From assembly GCF_003002065.1 (NCBI RefSeq), contig NZ_PVZG01000034.1:1-45338 (forward strand): 45,338 nt of DNA, read 5' to 3'. The position numbers and the translations under genes are program-made. A model generated the notes under the pieces. That model did not search any database. It was given only the letters and a program-made list of their open reading frames with translations, and had not been told where the DNA came from. Position 1 is the first letter of the stretch. Each line of letters begins with the position of its first letter. Below are positions 1 through 6,903 of this stretch, piece after piece. Origin of the DNA: Pseudosporangium ferrugineum. GTDB taxonomy: Bacteria; Actinomycetota; Actinomycetes; Mycobacteriales; Micromonosporaceae.

Positions 1-90
1 TGGGTCTGCGGGCGTGGCTGGGTCTGCGGGCGTGGCTGGGTCTGCGGGCGTGGCTGGGTCTGCGGGCGTGGCTGGGTCTGCGGGCGTGGC
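1..90. repeat. 18-bp tandem repeat, 5 exact copies
   Basis: Five identical head-to-tail copies of TGGGTCTGCGGGCGTGGC fill positions 1-90, followed by degraded copies to about 130. The array may extend to the left of the window. The unit length is divisible by three, so it reads through as a repetitive peptide, but I see no start signal or codon pattern that would make it a gene. Confidence 0.9.
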
Positions 91-320
91 TGGGTTTGCG
101 GGGCAGCCGGGTCTGTGGGGCGGCCGGGTCGGGGGCGCGGCCGGTCTTGAGCCTGTCGTGCGGCCGGGTCTGCGGCGCTGAGGGCGCGCGCTGCATCCGC
201 GGACTGGGGTCGCTGTATGAGCACCCCGGCGGCCGGGAGTCCTGCGCCGATTTGGTGGGGCCGTTCACGTCTTCTGCTGTCGGTTCGACTCTGGGAAAAC
301 TCTTCTGAAGGGAGAACGTC
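91..320. other. intergenic, GC-rich repeat-derived sequence
   Basis: Decayed copies of the preceding 18-bp unit grade into ordinary GC-rich sequence. A short open frame (96-308) begins inside the repeat and has no recognisable domain. I see no gene here. The AT-richer end (about 285-355) carries the promoter of the next gene. Confidence 0.5.
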
Positions 321-349
321 TTGACTCAGACAATCTCGGCTCATAGCAT
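321..349 (+). promoter_or_regulatory. sigma70-like promoter, probably leaderless
   Basis: TTGACT (321-326) and TAGCAT (344-349) are separated by exactly 17 bp. The ATG at 356 starts 6 nt after the -10 box, where transcription itself should begin. There is no Shine-Dalgarno sequence before that ATG. This fits a leaderless mRNA and is the reason for choosing ATG 356 over TTG 350. Confidence 0.6.
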
Positions 350-355
350 TTGGTC

Positions 356-1219
356 ATGTCACCGCTGATCAAGCCGCCGTCCTGGTCCCGGGCACTGCCG
401 GATGCCCGTCCTCCTGCGGAGATGGCCATGTATCACCTGCCTACCGGCACCTACGAGACGCGGGCTGCGTTCGCCGTCAAAGGTGGGGCCTGGCGGGACA
501 AGCGCCAGTTCGCCGCCTCGGCTGTGCTGATCAGCCACCCGGCGGGGGACCTGCTCATCGACGCGGGTTTCGGTGCCGGGGTCGCCGAGCACATTGCGAT
601 GCTGCCCCGGTTCGTGCGCGCTCCGTACCGGGTGCGGCCGACGGTCAGCCAGCAACTCGACGTTGCGGGGTACGACCGGAACAAGCTGCTCGGCGTGGTC
701 CTGACCCACTCTCATTGGGACCACGCCAGTGGGCTCGACGGCCTGCACGGGACGCCGGTGTGGATGAACGCCGGGGAGCGGGCCTACGCGGCCACCGATC
801 CCGACGGCAAGGTCTATCGCCACGTGTCGCAGGGGCACGCGATCCACGAGTACGGGTTCGCCGACCGGCCCTACCTCGACTTCGCGCGGAGCTACGACGT
901 ACACGGGGACGGTTCTGTGGTCATTGCTCTCGCCGGTGGCCACACGACGGGTTCGGTGATCGTGTTCGTCGTGCTGCCCAGCGGGCTGCGCTACGCCTTC
1001 ATCGGGGACCTGACCTGGCAGATCGACGGCATCCGGGACCGGGTCGAGCGGCCGTGGATGCTGAGCAAGCTGGCCGACAGCGATCGCGGGCAACTGCGGC
1101 AGAGTCTGCTGCGGATGATCGCGCTCGACGGGCTGATGCAGATCGTCCCCGCCCACGACCTCGGCTCCTACGAGGGCATCCCGCTGCTGTCGTCCCATGC
1201 CGCCGGCCGCCTTCGCTGA
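356..1219 (+). CDS. MBL-fold metallo-hydrolase
   Basis: A 287-residue protein of the metallo-beta-lactamase superfamily, a hydrolase fold that binds one or two zinc ions. The signature H118-S-H120-W-D122-H123 is present. It is followed by the later metal ligands expected of the fold: His in GGHTTGS, Asp in FIGDLTW and His in VPAHD. The N-terminal strand pattern SHPAGDLLIDAGFG is also typical. Length and layout resemble the lactonase/glyoxalase-like branch, so an AHL-lactonase-type activity is possible, but the substrate cannot be read from sequence. The start is set by the promoter just upstream. It stands alone, with a 240-bp GC-rich spacer before the next gene. Confidence 0.85.
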   Translation: MSPLIKPPSWSRALPDARPPAEMAMYHLPTGTYETRAAFAVKGGAWRDKRQFAASAVLISHPAGDLLIDAGFGAGVAEHIAMLPRFVRAPYRVRPTVSQQLDVAGYDRNKLLGVVLTHSHWDHASGLDGLHGTPVWMNAGERAYAATDPDGKVYRHVSQGHAIHEYGFADRPYLDFARSYDVHGDGSVVIALAGGHTTGSVIVFVVLPSGLRYAFIGDLTWQIDGIRDRVERPWMLSKLADSDRGQLRQSLLRMIALDGLMQIVPAHDLGSYEGIPLLSSHAAGRLR

Positions 1220-1457
1220 CAACCGCCGCCGGGACCGACGGTGACGCCGGCCTCGATCCGCACGTGCCGACGCCAGTGAACCCGACCATGGCGCAGCGCG
1301 GGCCGCGGGCCGGCAGCACGCGGAGGGGCGGGGCGCGCGGCACGCGGAGGGCGGCGGGCGGCGGGCCGGGGCGGGGAGGGCGGCGGGCCGGGGCGGGGTG
1401 CGCGGTTGATGGTGGCCCTATGCGGTGGTGCCGCTACACCGATCGATGAGGAGAACC

Positions 1458-1883
1458 ATGAAGACCTTTTCCGGGTACGAGATGAGCACCCGCGCTGCGG
1501 CTGGACGTGAGGTATACGCCCGCAATTTCGGGGTGGACGCGGCCGAGGTGGAGCGGATCATGACTGAGCACGCCGGCGCCGCGTTCACTCGGGAGGCCTA
1601 TGAGGCGGCGGGCGGGCCGGGGTGGCAGAGCCCCGCCCTGACCGATCGGGAGCGGAGCATCGCCGTCATCAGCGCCCTTGTCGCGCTGAACGTTACCGAC
1701 GGGCGGCTGTCCACCTATCTCGCCCTCGCGCGGCGCACCGGGATCGATGAGGAAGGGCTGACCGCTCTGATGATTCTGCTCAGCGCCTACCTCGGGCAGC
1801 CGTACACGTCGCTGGCGATGGAGGCGGTTCGGCGCACGGCGGGTCTGGACGTGGGGAGTTCCACCGGCTCGGCGGCGAATTAA
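1458..1883 (+). CDS. carboxymuconolactone decarboxylase family protein
   Basis: A 141-residue, mostly helical protein of the CMD/AhpD-like family. The segment LTDRERSIAVISALVALN followed by a variable stretch and ARRTGIDEEGLTALMILLSAYLGQP matches the family core. The AhpD-type CxxC redox pair is absent, so it belongs to the non-peroxidase branch resembling gamma-carboxymuconolactone decarboxylase. The start ATG at 1458 follows a clear GAGGAGA ribosome site 4-5 nt away. An in-frame upstream codon at 1425 lacks such a site. Decarboxylase activity on an aromatic-degradation lactone is only a family-level guess, because no other beta-ketoadipate genes lie nearby. Confidence 0.75.
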   Translation: MKTFSGYEMSTRAAAGREVYARNFGVDAAEVERIMTEHAGAAFTREAYEAAGGPGWQSPALTDRERSIAVISALVALNVTDGRLSTYLALARRTGIDEEGLTALMILLSAYLGQPYTSLAMEAVRRTAGLDVGSSTGSAAN

Positions 1884-2165
1884 GCGTCGACCGGCCCGTC
1901 CGATGTGACGGAGCGGGCTCGCCTGGCCGAGGTTGTGGAGAGGGCGGGACGGCGTTGGGTGTGTGGCAGGCGTGGCCGAGGGTGGAGAGGGACGGGCCCG
2001 GCGTTGGGTGGGTGGCAGGCGTGGCCGAGGTGGTGCACAGGGCGGGGCCCGGTGGGGCGCGTGATGCGGCTACTTCCGGGCGCTGGTCGACGCTGTGGCG
2101 GGGTGTCGCCCCGGGCCGCCCGTTGACATCGGGACGCGCTTGGGGTCCGTACGGGATGAGAAGGT
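1884..2165. repeat. intergenic G-rich repeat region
   Basis: The spacer between the CMD-like gene and marR holds two near-identical 31-bp copies (1951-1981 and 2000-2030, offset 49 bp) containing GTGGCAGGCGTGGCCGAGG, plus partial copies to the left near 1919-1946. No gene was recognised. Open frames on both strands here are products of the repeat. Confidence 0.7.
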
Positions 2166-2182
2166 CTTGGGTCGGACATTGA

Positions 2183-2210
2183 TTGTAGGGTTTCGACGTG
2201 TTGCTACTTT
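2183..2210 (+). promoter_or_regulatory. candidate promoter of marR-lgt
   Basis: A distinctly AT-richer patch (about 2165-2215) contains TTGTAG (2183-2188), a 16-bp spacer and TACTTT (2205-2210). It lies about 60 bp before the MarR start. A second -10-like TAGGGT is at 2186-2191. MarR proteins usually repress their own promoter, so an operator here would be expected, but I see no clean palindrome. Confidence 0.35.
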
Positions 2211-2271
2211 TCTTTCGCTGCAGTCGGGGCCGGGTTCGCGGGGCGACGGGCGTGGTCGTCGGGGGTCGGCG

Positions 2272-2748
2272 ATGACGGGGCCGGAGCGGGATGATGAGCT
2301 CGGGCCCCGGCCGTCGGTCGACTCCGAGATCACGTGGTTGCTGCACCGGGCGGCGCAGCATATGCGGGCCGTTACCGGGGCTCAGGCCGAGAAGCATGGG
2401 CTGACGATGCGGGACTACATCGTGCTCAGTTCGCTCGACAAGATGCCCGGACTCACCCAGAACGAGCTCGGCAGGAGCCTGGGCCTCGACAAGACCACCC
2501 TCATGAGCCAGCTCGACCGGCTCGAACGGCGGGGGCTCATCGAGCGGCACCACGCCCCGAACGACCGCCGGGTGCGCATTCCGGTGATCACCGACGCGGG
2601 TTCGGCCGTACGCGAAAAGGTGTCCGACGACTGTGCGGCCGTGGAAGCTTCAGTGCTGGGTGGATTCGGCGCGGACCAGGTCCTGTCGCTTCGGCGCATG
2701 TTGTTCTCGATCATCGGGGACAGCGAGGATCCGGGGTCCTGCCTGTGA
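2272..2748 (+). CDS. MarR-family transcriptional regulator
   Basis: A 158-residue winged-helix dimer of the MarR family. An N-terminal dimerisation helix is followed by the DNA-binding core LTQNELGRSLGLDKTTLMSQ, then LERRGLIER and the wing with the characteristic NDRRVR (D-x-R) motif. The family usually represses genes for drug, phenolic or oxidative-stress response and releases DNA on ligand binding. The ATG at 2272 was chosen because it gives a normal MarR length; longer in-frame starts run into the repeat spacer. Its stop overlaps the GTG of the lgt-like gene (GTGA), so the two are co-transcribed. Confidence 0.88.
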   Translation: MTGPERDDELGPRPSVDSEITWLLHRAAQHMRAVTGAQAEKHGLTMRDYIVLSSLDKMPGLTQNELGRSLGLDKTTLMSQLDRLERRGLIERHHAPNDRRVRIPVITDAGSAVREKVSDDCAAVEASVLGGFGADQVLSLRRMLFSIIGDSEDPGSCL

Positions 2749-3749
2749 GCGTGGACGACGACCCGGCCGGGCTGGTGCTGGCGGCGATTCCGAGCCCCAC
2801 CAGCTCCGTGTGGCACCTCGGGCCGGTGCCCATCAGGGCCTATGCGCTGTGCATTCTCGCGGGCATCGTCGTGGCCGCCCTCATCATGGAGAGGCGACTG
2901 CGGGCGCGGGGCGTTGCCGCCGGCTCGTCGGTGGACATCGCGGCGTGGGCGGTGCCGTCCGGGATCGTCGGCGCGCGGCTCTACCACCTGGTCACCTCGC
3001 CGCAGGGGTACTTCGGGGAGGGCGGCGATCCGCTGCGGGCCTTCGCCATCTGGGAGGGCGGCCTGAGCGTCTGGGGTGCCGTGGCCGGCGGGGCCTTCGG
3101 TGCCTGGATCGCGGCCCGGCGCAGCGGAATCCCGTTGGGCGTCATCGCGGACGCCCTCGCGCCGGGGCTGCCGGTCGCGCAGGCGATCGGGCGGCTCGGC
3201 AACTGGTTCAACAACGAGGTCTACGGCAAGCTGACGACGCTGCCCTGGGGGCTCGAGATCCATGACCTCCGCACCGGACGGTTGCTGCCGGGTTTGTACC
3301 ACCCGGCCTTCGCGTACGAGGCGCTGTGGAACCTCGGGGTCGCCCTGCTGGTCTGGCGGCTCGACCGTCGTCTGGGGTTCGGGCGCGGCCGGGCCTTCGC
3401 CCTGTACGTGATGGGTTACACCGCCGGCCGATTCTGGATCGAGCTGCTGCGCATCGACGAGGCGAACACCGTGCTGGGAATCCGGCTCAACGTGTTCACG
3501 TCCGTGCTGGGGTTCCTGGTCGCGGCGATCTATTTCATCAGGGTGCGAGACGCCGGGCCGCTGACCGGGTCGGTCGAGGCGGGGGAAACGCGATCACGTC
3601 ATCGGTACGCGGAAGCGCCGAGCTCGGTGGTGGACGGAGCGCGGGCTGAGCGAGTGAGAGCCGGCGGTGCGGGCGCCGGAGCTGCGGGGGCCGGCGGTGC
3701 GGGGGCCGGCGGTGCTGAGGCTGGCGGTGCTGAGGCTCGCGGGGGTTGA
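2745..3749 (+). CDS. lgt: prolipoprotein diacylglyceryl transferase (Lgt)
   Basis: A 334-residue polytopic membrane enzyme. Lgt transfers diacylglyceryl from phosphatidylglycerol to the lipobox cysteine of prolipoproteins, the first step of lipoprotein maturation. The N-terminus IPSPTSSVWHLGPVPIRAYA, the central GRLGNWFNNEVYGKLTTLPW and the C-terminal HPAFAYEALWN are Lgt hallmarks, with about seven hydrophobic segments. Translation begins at GTG 2745, overlapping marR. The last 50 or so residues (after about 3575) form an Ala/Gly-rich repetitive tail that looks like intergenic repeat read in frame. Coupling to marR rather than to trp genes suggests a second, regulated lgt copy; that is inference. 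Confidence 0.88.
   Translation: MSVDDDPAGLVLAAIPSPTSSVWHLGPVPIRAYALCILAGIVVAALIMERRLRARGVAAGSSVDIAAWAVPSGIVGARLYHLVTSPQGYFGEGGDPLRAFAIWEGGLSVWGAVAGGAFGAWIAARRSGIPLGVIADALAPGLPVAQAIGRLGNWFNNEVYGKLTTLPWGLEIHDLRTGRLLPGLYHPAFAYEALWNLGVALLVWRLDRRLGFGRGRAFALYVMGYTAGRFWIELLRIDEANTVLGIRLNVFTSVLGFLVAAIYFIRVRDAGPLTGSVEAGETRSRHRYAEAPSSVVDGARAERVRAGGAGAGAAGAGGAGAGGAEAGGAEARGG
3655..3745. repeat. 15-bp degenerate repeat inside the lgt 3' end
   Basis: Units close to GGGGGCCGGCGGTGC recur several times and encode the GAGGA-type tail of the Lgt protein. Similar G-rich sequence continues past the stop codon to about 3840. Confidence 0.65.
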
Positions 3750-3845
3750 GGGCGGGCGCGGCGATGGTGGTGACGGCGGGGTGGAGGCCGAGTGACGTCG
3801 GCGTGGCGGGGTGGGGTGGCCTGCGGGCTGAGGTGGCGGGGTTTG

Positions 3846-4244
3846 TTACGGGGCTGAGGCGGAGTGGTCCGGGCGGGGGGCCGGGTAGTACTTGGTGGTG
3901 GCGATGTCCGGGTGGGTTCCCGTCGGTACGTCGGCGTCCTCGTCGGGGGTGAGGGTGCCGCCGAGTTCGAGGATGCGGCGGTGGGCGGCGGCCAGGCGGT
4001 CCTCGAGGCTGACGATGCGGCAGGCGGCCGTCAGGAGGATGCCCTCGTCGAGGAGTTGACGGACGCGGACGGCGAGTTGGAGCTGGTGGCGGGAGTAGCG
4101 GCGGTGGCCGCCGTGGCTGCGTTCCGGTTCGATCAGGCCGGCCGTGCCGAGGCTGCGGAGGAACGCGGGGGTCACGCCGATCATCTCGGCTGCGCGGCCC
4201 ATGGTGTACGCCGGGAAGTCGGCGTCGTCGAATGCGCTGTTCAT
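3846..4244 (-). CDS. MerR-like helix-turn-helix regulator
   Basis: A 132-residue protein. The N-terminal half has a MerR-type winged helix: YTMGRAAEMIGVTPAFLRSL, then GLIEPERSHGGHRRYSRHQL. A short coiled dimerisation helix with SLEDRLAAAHRRILELGG follows. The effector-binding C-terminus is short and lacks metal-binding cysteines. The start at 4244 follows a GGAAGG ribosome site; a start 8 codons upstream has none. It is transcribed leftward, convergent with lgt, and preceded by an unusual leader with a strong hairpin (4274-4304). The target is unknown; small MerR-like proteins of this kind in actinomycetes often act in stress or developmental control. Confidence 0.8.
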   Translation of the reverse strand: MNSAFDDADFPAYTMGRAAEMIGVTPAFLRSLGTAGLIEPERSHGGHRRYSRHQLQLAVRVRQLLDEGILLTAACRIVSLEDRLAAAHRRILELGGTLTPDEDADVPTGTHPDIATTKYYPAPRPDHSASAP

Positions 4245-4273
4245 CGTGCCTTCCGGGAGGGGCTGCACGCAGT

Positions 4274-4309
4274 CCAGGGCCCCGGCGGGTTACCGGGGCC
4301 CTGGCTTTT
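4274..4309 (+). terminator. perfect 12-bp hairpin with T-tract
   Basis: CCAGGGCCCCGG (4274-4285), a 7-nt loop, then the exact complement (4293-4304), followed on the plus strand by CTTTT. As an intrinsic terminator it points rightward. No plus-strand gene ends just before it, so it would stop antisense transcription across the merR-like gene. On the minus strand the same hairpin lies in the merR-like leader, about 30 nt before its start codon. Confidence 0.65.
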
Positions 4310-4570
4310 CAGTTCTGCTGCCGACCGTCGTCGGCTAGGCCGATCCGCCTGCGTGCCGCTAGCGGGTCGCCTGAGTGATGGGCATCGGTGGCGATCACCT
4401 CTTGTCGATTCGGGGACGTGGTGATTACGCGTTGCTGCGGTATCTCGTCCTCCTTAACCAACTCAGCGTCTGTGCCAGTTGCGTGTCGGTTGTGCGTCAC
4501 CGACCTCCCCGATATTAGGCCGATCAAGCCGCAATTTCTAGACTCGCCGCTGTAGATTTTCTCGGCGTCA
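4310..4570. other. lower-GC leader or regulatory stretch, no confident gene
   Basis: This stretch is clearly less GC-rich than its surroundings. It contains TAGGCCGATC twice in direct orientation (4336-4345 and 4516-4525). On the minus strand TAATAT lies near 4512, followed by GGGGAGG and a GTG at 4500. That GTG opens a 63-residue frame ending at 4309, just before the hairpin. Its codons (GTA, CTA, AAT, CGA, CAA) do not follow the strong GC3 bias of this genome, so I do not call it a gene. It may be the promoter and leader of the merR-like gene. Confidence 0.4.
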
Positions 4571-4701
4571 CCCGGACGGGTGGACTCGGTACGGCAAGGT
4601 CCGGGTCGGTGAGGCGCACGGGAGGGCGGCACGGCGGGGAGAGCGGCACGGCGCGGAGAGCGGCACGGCGGGGAGGGGGCGCGGCGCGGAAGGCTGGGGG
4701 T
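4571..4701. other. G-rich low-complexity spacer
   Basis: The plus strand is made of variants of GGCACGGCGGGGAGAGC in imperfect tandem. No gene is recognised on either strand; the open frames found are repeat products. Confidence 0.5.
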
Positions 4702-4795
4702 GTGGCGGGGTAGTCGGCGGGGCGTCCGGGACCGGGGCCGGGGCGTGGCGGGGTAGTCGGCGGGGCGTCCGGGACCGGGGCCGGGGCGTGGCGGG
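4702..4795. repeat. 43-bp tandem repeat, 2.2 copies
   Basis: Two identical 43-bp units (4702-4744 and 4745-4787) beginning GTGGCGGGGTAGTCGGCGGG, followed by an 8-bp start of a third. Exact identity between copies implies recent duplication. Confidence 0.9.
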
Positions 4796-4820
4796 AACGG
4801 TGCGGGCGGCCGGTGCGGCA

Positions 4821-4874
4821 TGCGGGACGGGGAGGGCCTGCGGGACGGGGAGGGTCTGCGGGACCGGGAGGGTG
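4821..4874. repeat. 18-bp tandem repeat, 3 copies
   Basis: Three copies of TGCGGGACGGGGAGGGYC, the third with two further changes. The period is the same as in the array at 1-90, but the sequence is different. Confidence 0.85.
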
Positions 4875-5146
4875 TGGGGGTAGAAGGGCGGCGGCGCGGG
4901 GCGGGCGCGTGGCACAGCTTGGAGCTGTGTCGAGAGAGAGGTGACCGCGCCCCGCGCCGCCGCGGGGTGGGAGCCTTCTGCGGAATGCTCCCGGGTGTTC
5001 GCGATGCCTGCCGAGGGCTCGCGCGCCGGATGCGGCGTCAGAACACCGGCAGGGCTGTGCGTGGGGACCACGCTGATGTTTGCCCTGACATGCGTACGAG
5101 TGTGCGGGCTCGGATCGGGGCCGGGCAACGCAATTAACGCGCCTCA
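4875..5146. other. intergenic, nothing recognised
   Basis: GC-rich spacer grading into more ordinary sequence. Short plus-strand frames (4820-5137, 4941-5150) have no domain similarity I recognise and begin inside repeats. I see no gene here. Confidence 0.4.
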
Positions 5147-5176
5147 TTGACGGCTGTAACACCGTGGGGAGATCAT
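5147..5176 (+). promoter_or_regulatory. candidate promoter of the APC permease gene
   Basis: TTGACG (5147-5152), an 18-bp spacer and GATCAT (5171-5176), about 55 bp before the permease start. The -10 box is only a four-of-six match, so the call is tentative. Confidence 0.35.
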
Positions 5177-5230
5177 CACGGAACGACGGTGGCCCAGGTC
5201 ACAGTCGCCACCCGGCACCAGGGAGCATGC

Positions 5231-6760
5231 ATGAGCGCAGACCCTGTCCCCAGCACCGACGAAGAACGGCTTGCCCAGCTCGGCTACCAGCAGGAATTGC
5301 ACCGCCGACTGTCCGGCTTCTCCAACTTCGCGGTCTCCTTCTCGATCATTTCGATTCTGGCCGGCGCGATCACCTCGTACGGAATCGCCATGACCGCCGG
5401 CGGGCCGATCGCCATCACCCTCGGGTGGCTCTTCGTCGGCATCATGGTGACCTTCGTGGCGCTGGCGATGGCGGAGGTGTGTTCCGCCTATCCGACCGCC
5501 GGCGCCCTCTACTGGTGGGCCGCCGCGCTCGCCAAACGCAACAAGGCGGCGTGGGCGTGGTTCGTGGGGTGGTTCAACTTCCTCGGCGAGGTGGCGGTCA
5601 CCGCCGCCATCGACTTCGGCGCCGCGATCACGACCTCCGCGTTCCTCAGCCTGACCTTCGACATGAAGGTCACGGCGACGCGGACGTTCCTCATCTTCCT
5701 GGTCATCATCGTCGTGCACGGCCTGCTGAACACGTTCGGCGTGAGCCTCGTGCGGCTGCTCTCCGACGTCAGCGCGTGGTGGCACCTGGTCGGCGTCGCG
5801 GTCATCGTGACCCTGCTCGCCGTCATCCCCGACAGCCACAAGCCGATCTCGGAGGTGTTCTTCGAGGTCCGCAACGAGACGGGCTTCACCTTCACCGGTG
5901 CGGGTGCCTACGCGGTCCTCGTCGGCCTGTTGATGGCGCAGTACACGTACACGGGATATGACGCCTCGGCCCACGTCGCGGAGGAGACCCACGACGCGGC
6001 GCGGGCGGCGCCGCGCGGCATCGTGATGTCCGTGGTGGTCTCCGTGATCGCCGGTTTCATCCTGCTGTTCGCGATAACCTGGGCGATCCAGGACTACGAC
6101 GCGCAGCTGGGCACCGAGCTGGGGTTGCCGCCGGCGCAGATCTTCATCGACGCCGTCGGCCACGACACGGGCACGTTCCTGCTGTTCATCTGCATGGTCG
6201 CGCAGTGGTTCTGCGGCATGGCCTCGGTCACCGCCAACTCCCGGATGGCCTACGCCTTCGCCCGCGACGGCGCGCTGCCGGGGTCGCGGCTGTGGAAACA
6301 GGTCAACCCTCGCACGGGTACGCCGACGAACTCGATCTGGCTGTGTGTGACCATCAGCACGCTGCTGGTGCTGCCGTCGCTGTGGAACACCACCGCCTAC
6401 CTCGCGGCGACGTCGATCGCGGTCATCGGCCTCTACATCGCGTACGTCGGACCGGTGCTCCTGCGCCGGCTGAGCCCCGACTTCCAGCCGGGGCCGTGGA
6501 ACCTGGGCCGGTGGAGCGCCCCGGTCGGCTGGATCGCGATCGTCTGGGTCGTGGTCATCTGCGTGCTGTTCGTGCTGCCCACGGCCAGTCCGATCACGGC
6601 GAAGAACTTCAACTACACGATCTTCGCGGTGCTCGTCGTGGTCGGCGCGGCCACCGTCTGGTGGTTCGCCGGCGCGCGGAAGTGGTTCACCGGGCCGAAG
6701 CAGAACCTCATCGAGAAGGCCGCCCACGGCGAGCAGACCATGCCCACCCCGCCGGAGTGA
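5231..6760 (+). CDS. APC-superfamily amino acid/amine permease
   Basis: A 509-residue protein with about 12 hydrophobic segments, a secondary transporter of the amino acid-polyamine-organocation superfamily. The N-terminus YQQELHRRLSGFSNFAVSFS and the following glycine-rich first helix are typical of the GabP/BAT1-like amine and amino acid transporters often found next to gamma-glutamyl-amine ligases. ATG 5231 follows AGGGAG; the upstream in-frame TTG at 5147 would add a stretch unlike a transporter N-terminus. A strong terminator follows, so the gene is probably its own transcription unit. From context it likely imports the amine degraded by the downstream enzymes. Confidence 0.88.
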   Translation: MSADPVPSTDEERLAQLGYQQELHRRLSGFSNFAVSFSIISILAGAITSYGIAMTAGGPIAITLGWLFVGIMVTFVALAMAEVCSAYPTAGALYWWAAALAKRNKAAWAWFVGWFNFLGEVAVTAAIDFGAAITTSAFLSLTFDMKVTATRTFLIFLVIIVVHGLLNTFGVSLVRLLSDVSAWWHLVGVAVIVTLLAVIPDSHKPISEVFFEVRNETGFTFTGAGAYAVLVGLLMAQYTYTGYDASAHVAEETHDAARAAPRGIVMSVVVSVIAGFILLFAITWAIQDYDAQLGTELGLPPAQIFIDAVGHDTGTFLLFICMVAQWFCGMASVTANSRMAYAFARDGALPGSRLWKQVNPRTGTPTNSIWLCVTISTLLVLPSLWNTTAYLAATSIAVIGLYIAYVGPVLLRRLSPDFQPGPWNLGRWSAPVGWIAIVWVVVICVLFVLPTASPITAKNFNYTIFAVLVVVGAATVWWFAGARKWFTGPKQNLIEKAAHGEQTMPTPPE

Positions 6761-6837
6761 TCGTTTCGGGACGTGACGGGACCGGCGGTGCCCGCCGCCG
6801 GGCCCGAGGTCAGGTGGACGAAGTTCGGTGATCGCCC

Positions 6838-6875
6838 CGCGGGGGCCGGGCATTTCGCCCGGCCCCCGCGTTTTT
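6838..6875 (+). terminator. intrinsic terminator after the permease gene
   Basis: A perfect 14-bp GC stem (6838-6851 with 6857-6870), loop ATTTC, then TTTTT. It lies only 29 nt before the start of the ligase gene, so the ligase needs either readthrough or a promoter overlapping the terminator. Confidence 0.9.
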
Positions 6876-6903
6876 GTCGGCCCCATGCGATAGGACTGCA
6901 CTC

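Noticed and set aside
4309..4500. 63-residue frame with GGGGAGG before a GTG on the minus strand
   Set aside because: Codon choice lacks the GC3 bias of every other gene here and no family is recognised; kept only as part of a regulatory finding.
5155..5185. GTAAC...GGAAC resembling a GlnR nitrogen-control box upstream of the permease
   Set aside because: The spacing between the half-sites does not match the GlnR pattern and the middle sites are poor.
5144..6901. 585-codon minus-strand open frame
   Set aside because: It is a mirror of the APC permease gene, caused by GC-rich third codon positions; composition is Arg/His/Asp-rich without domains.
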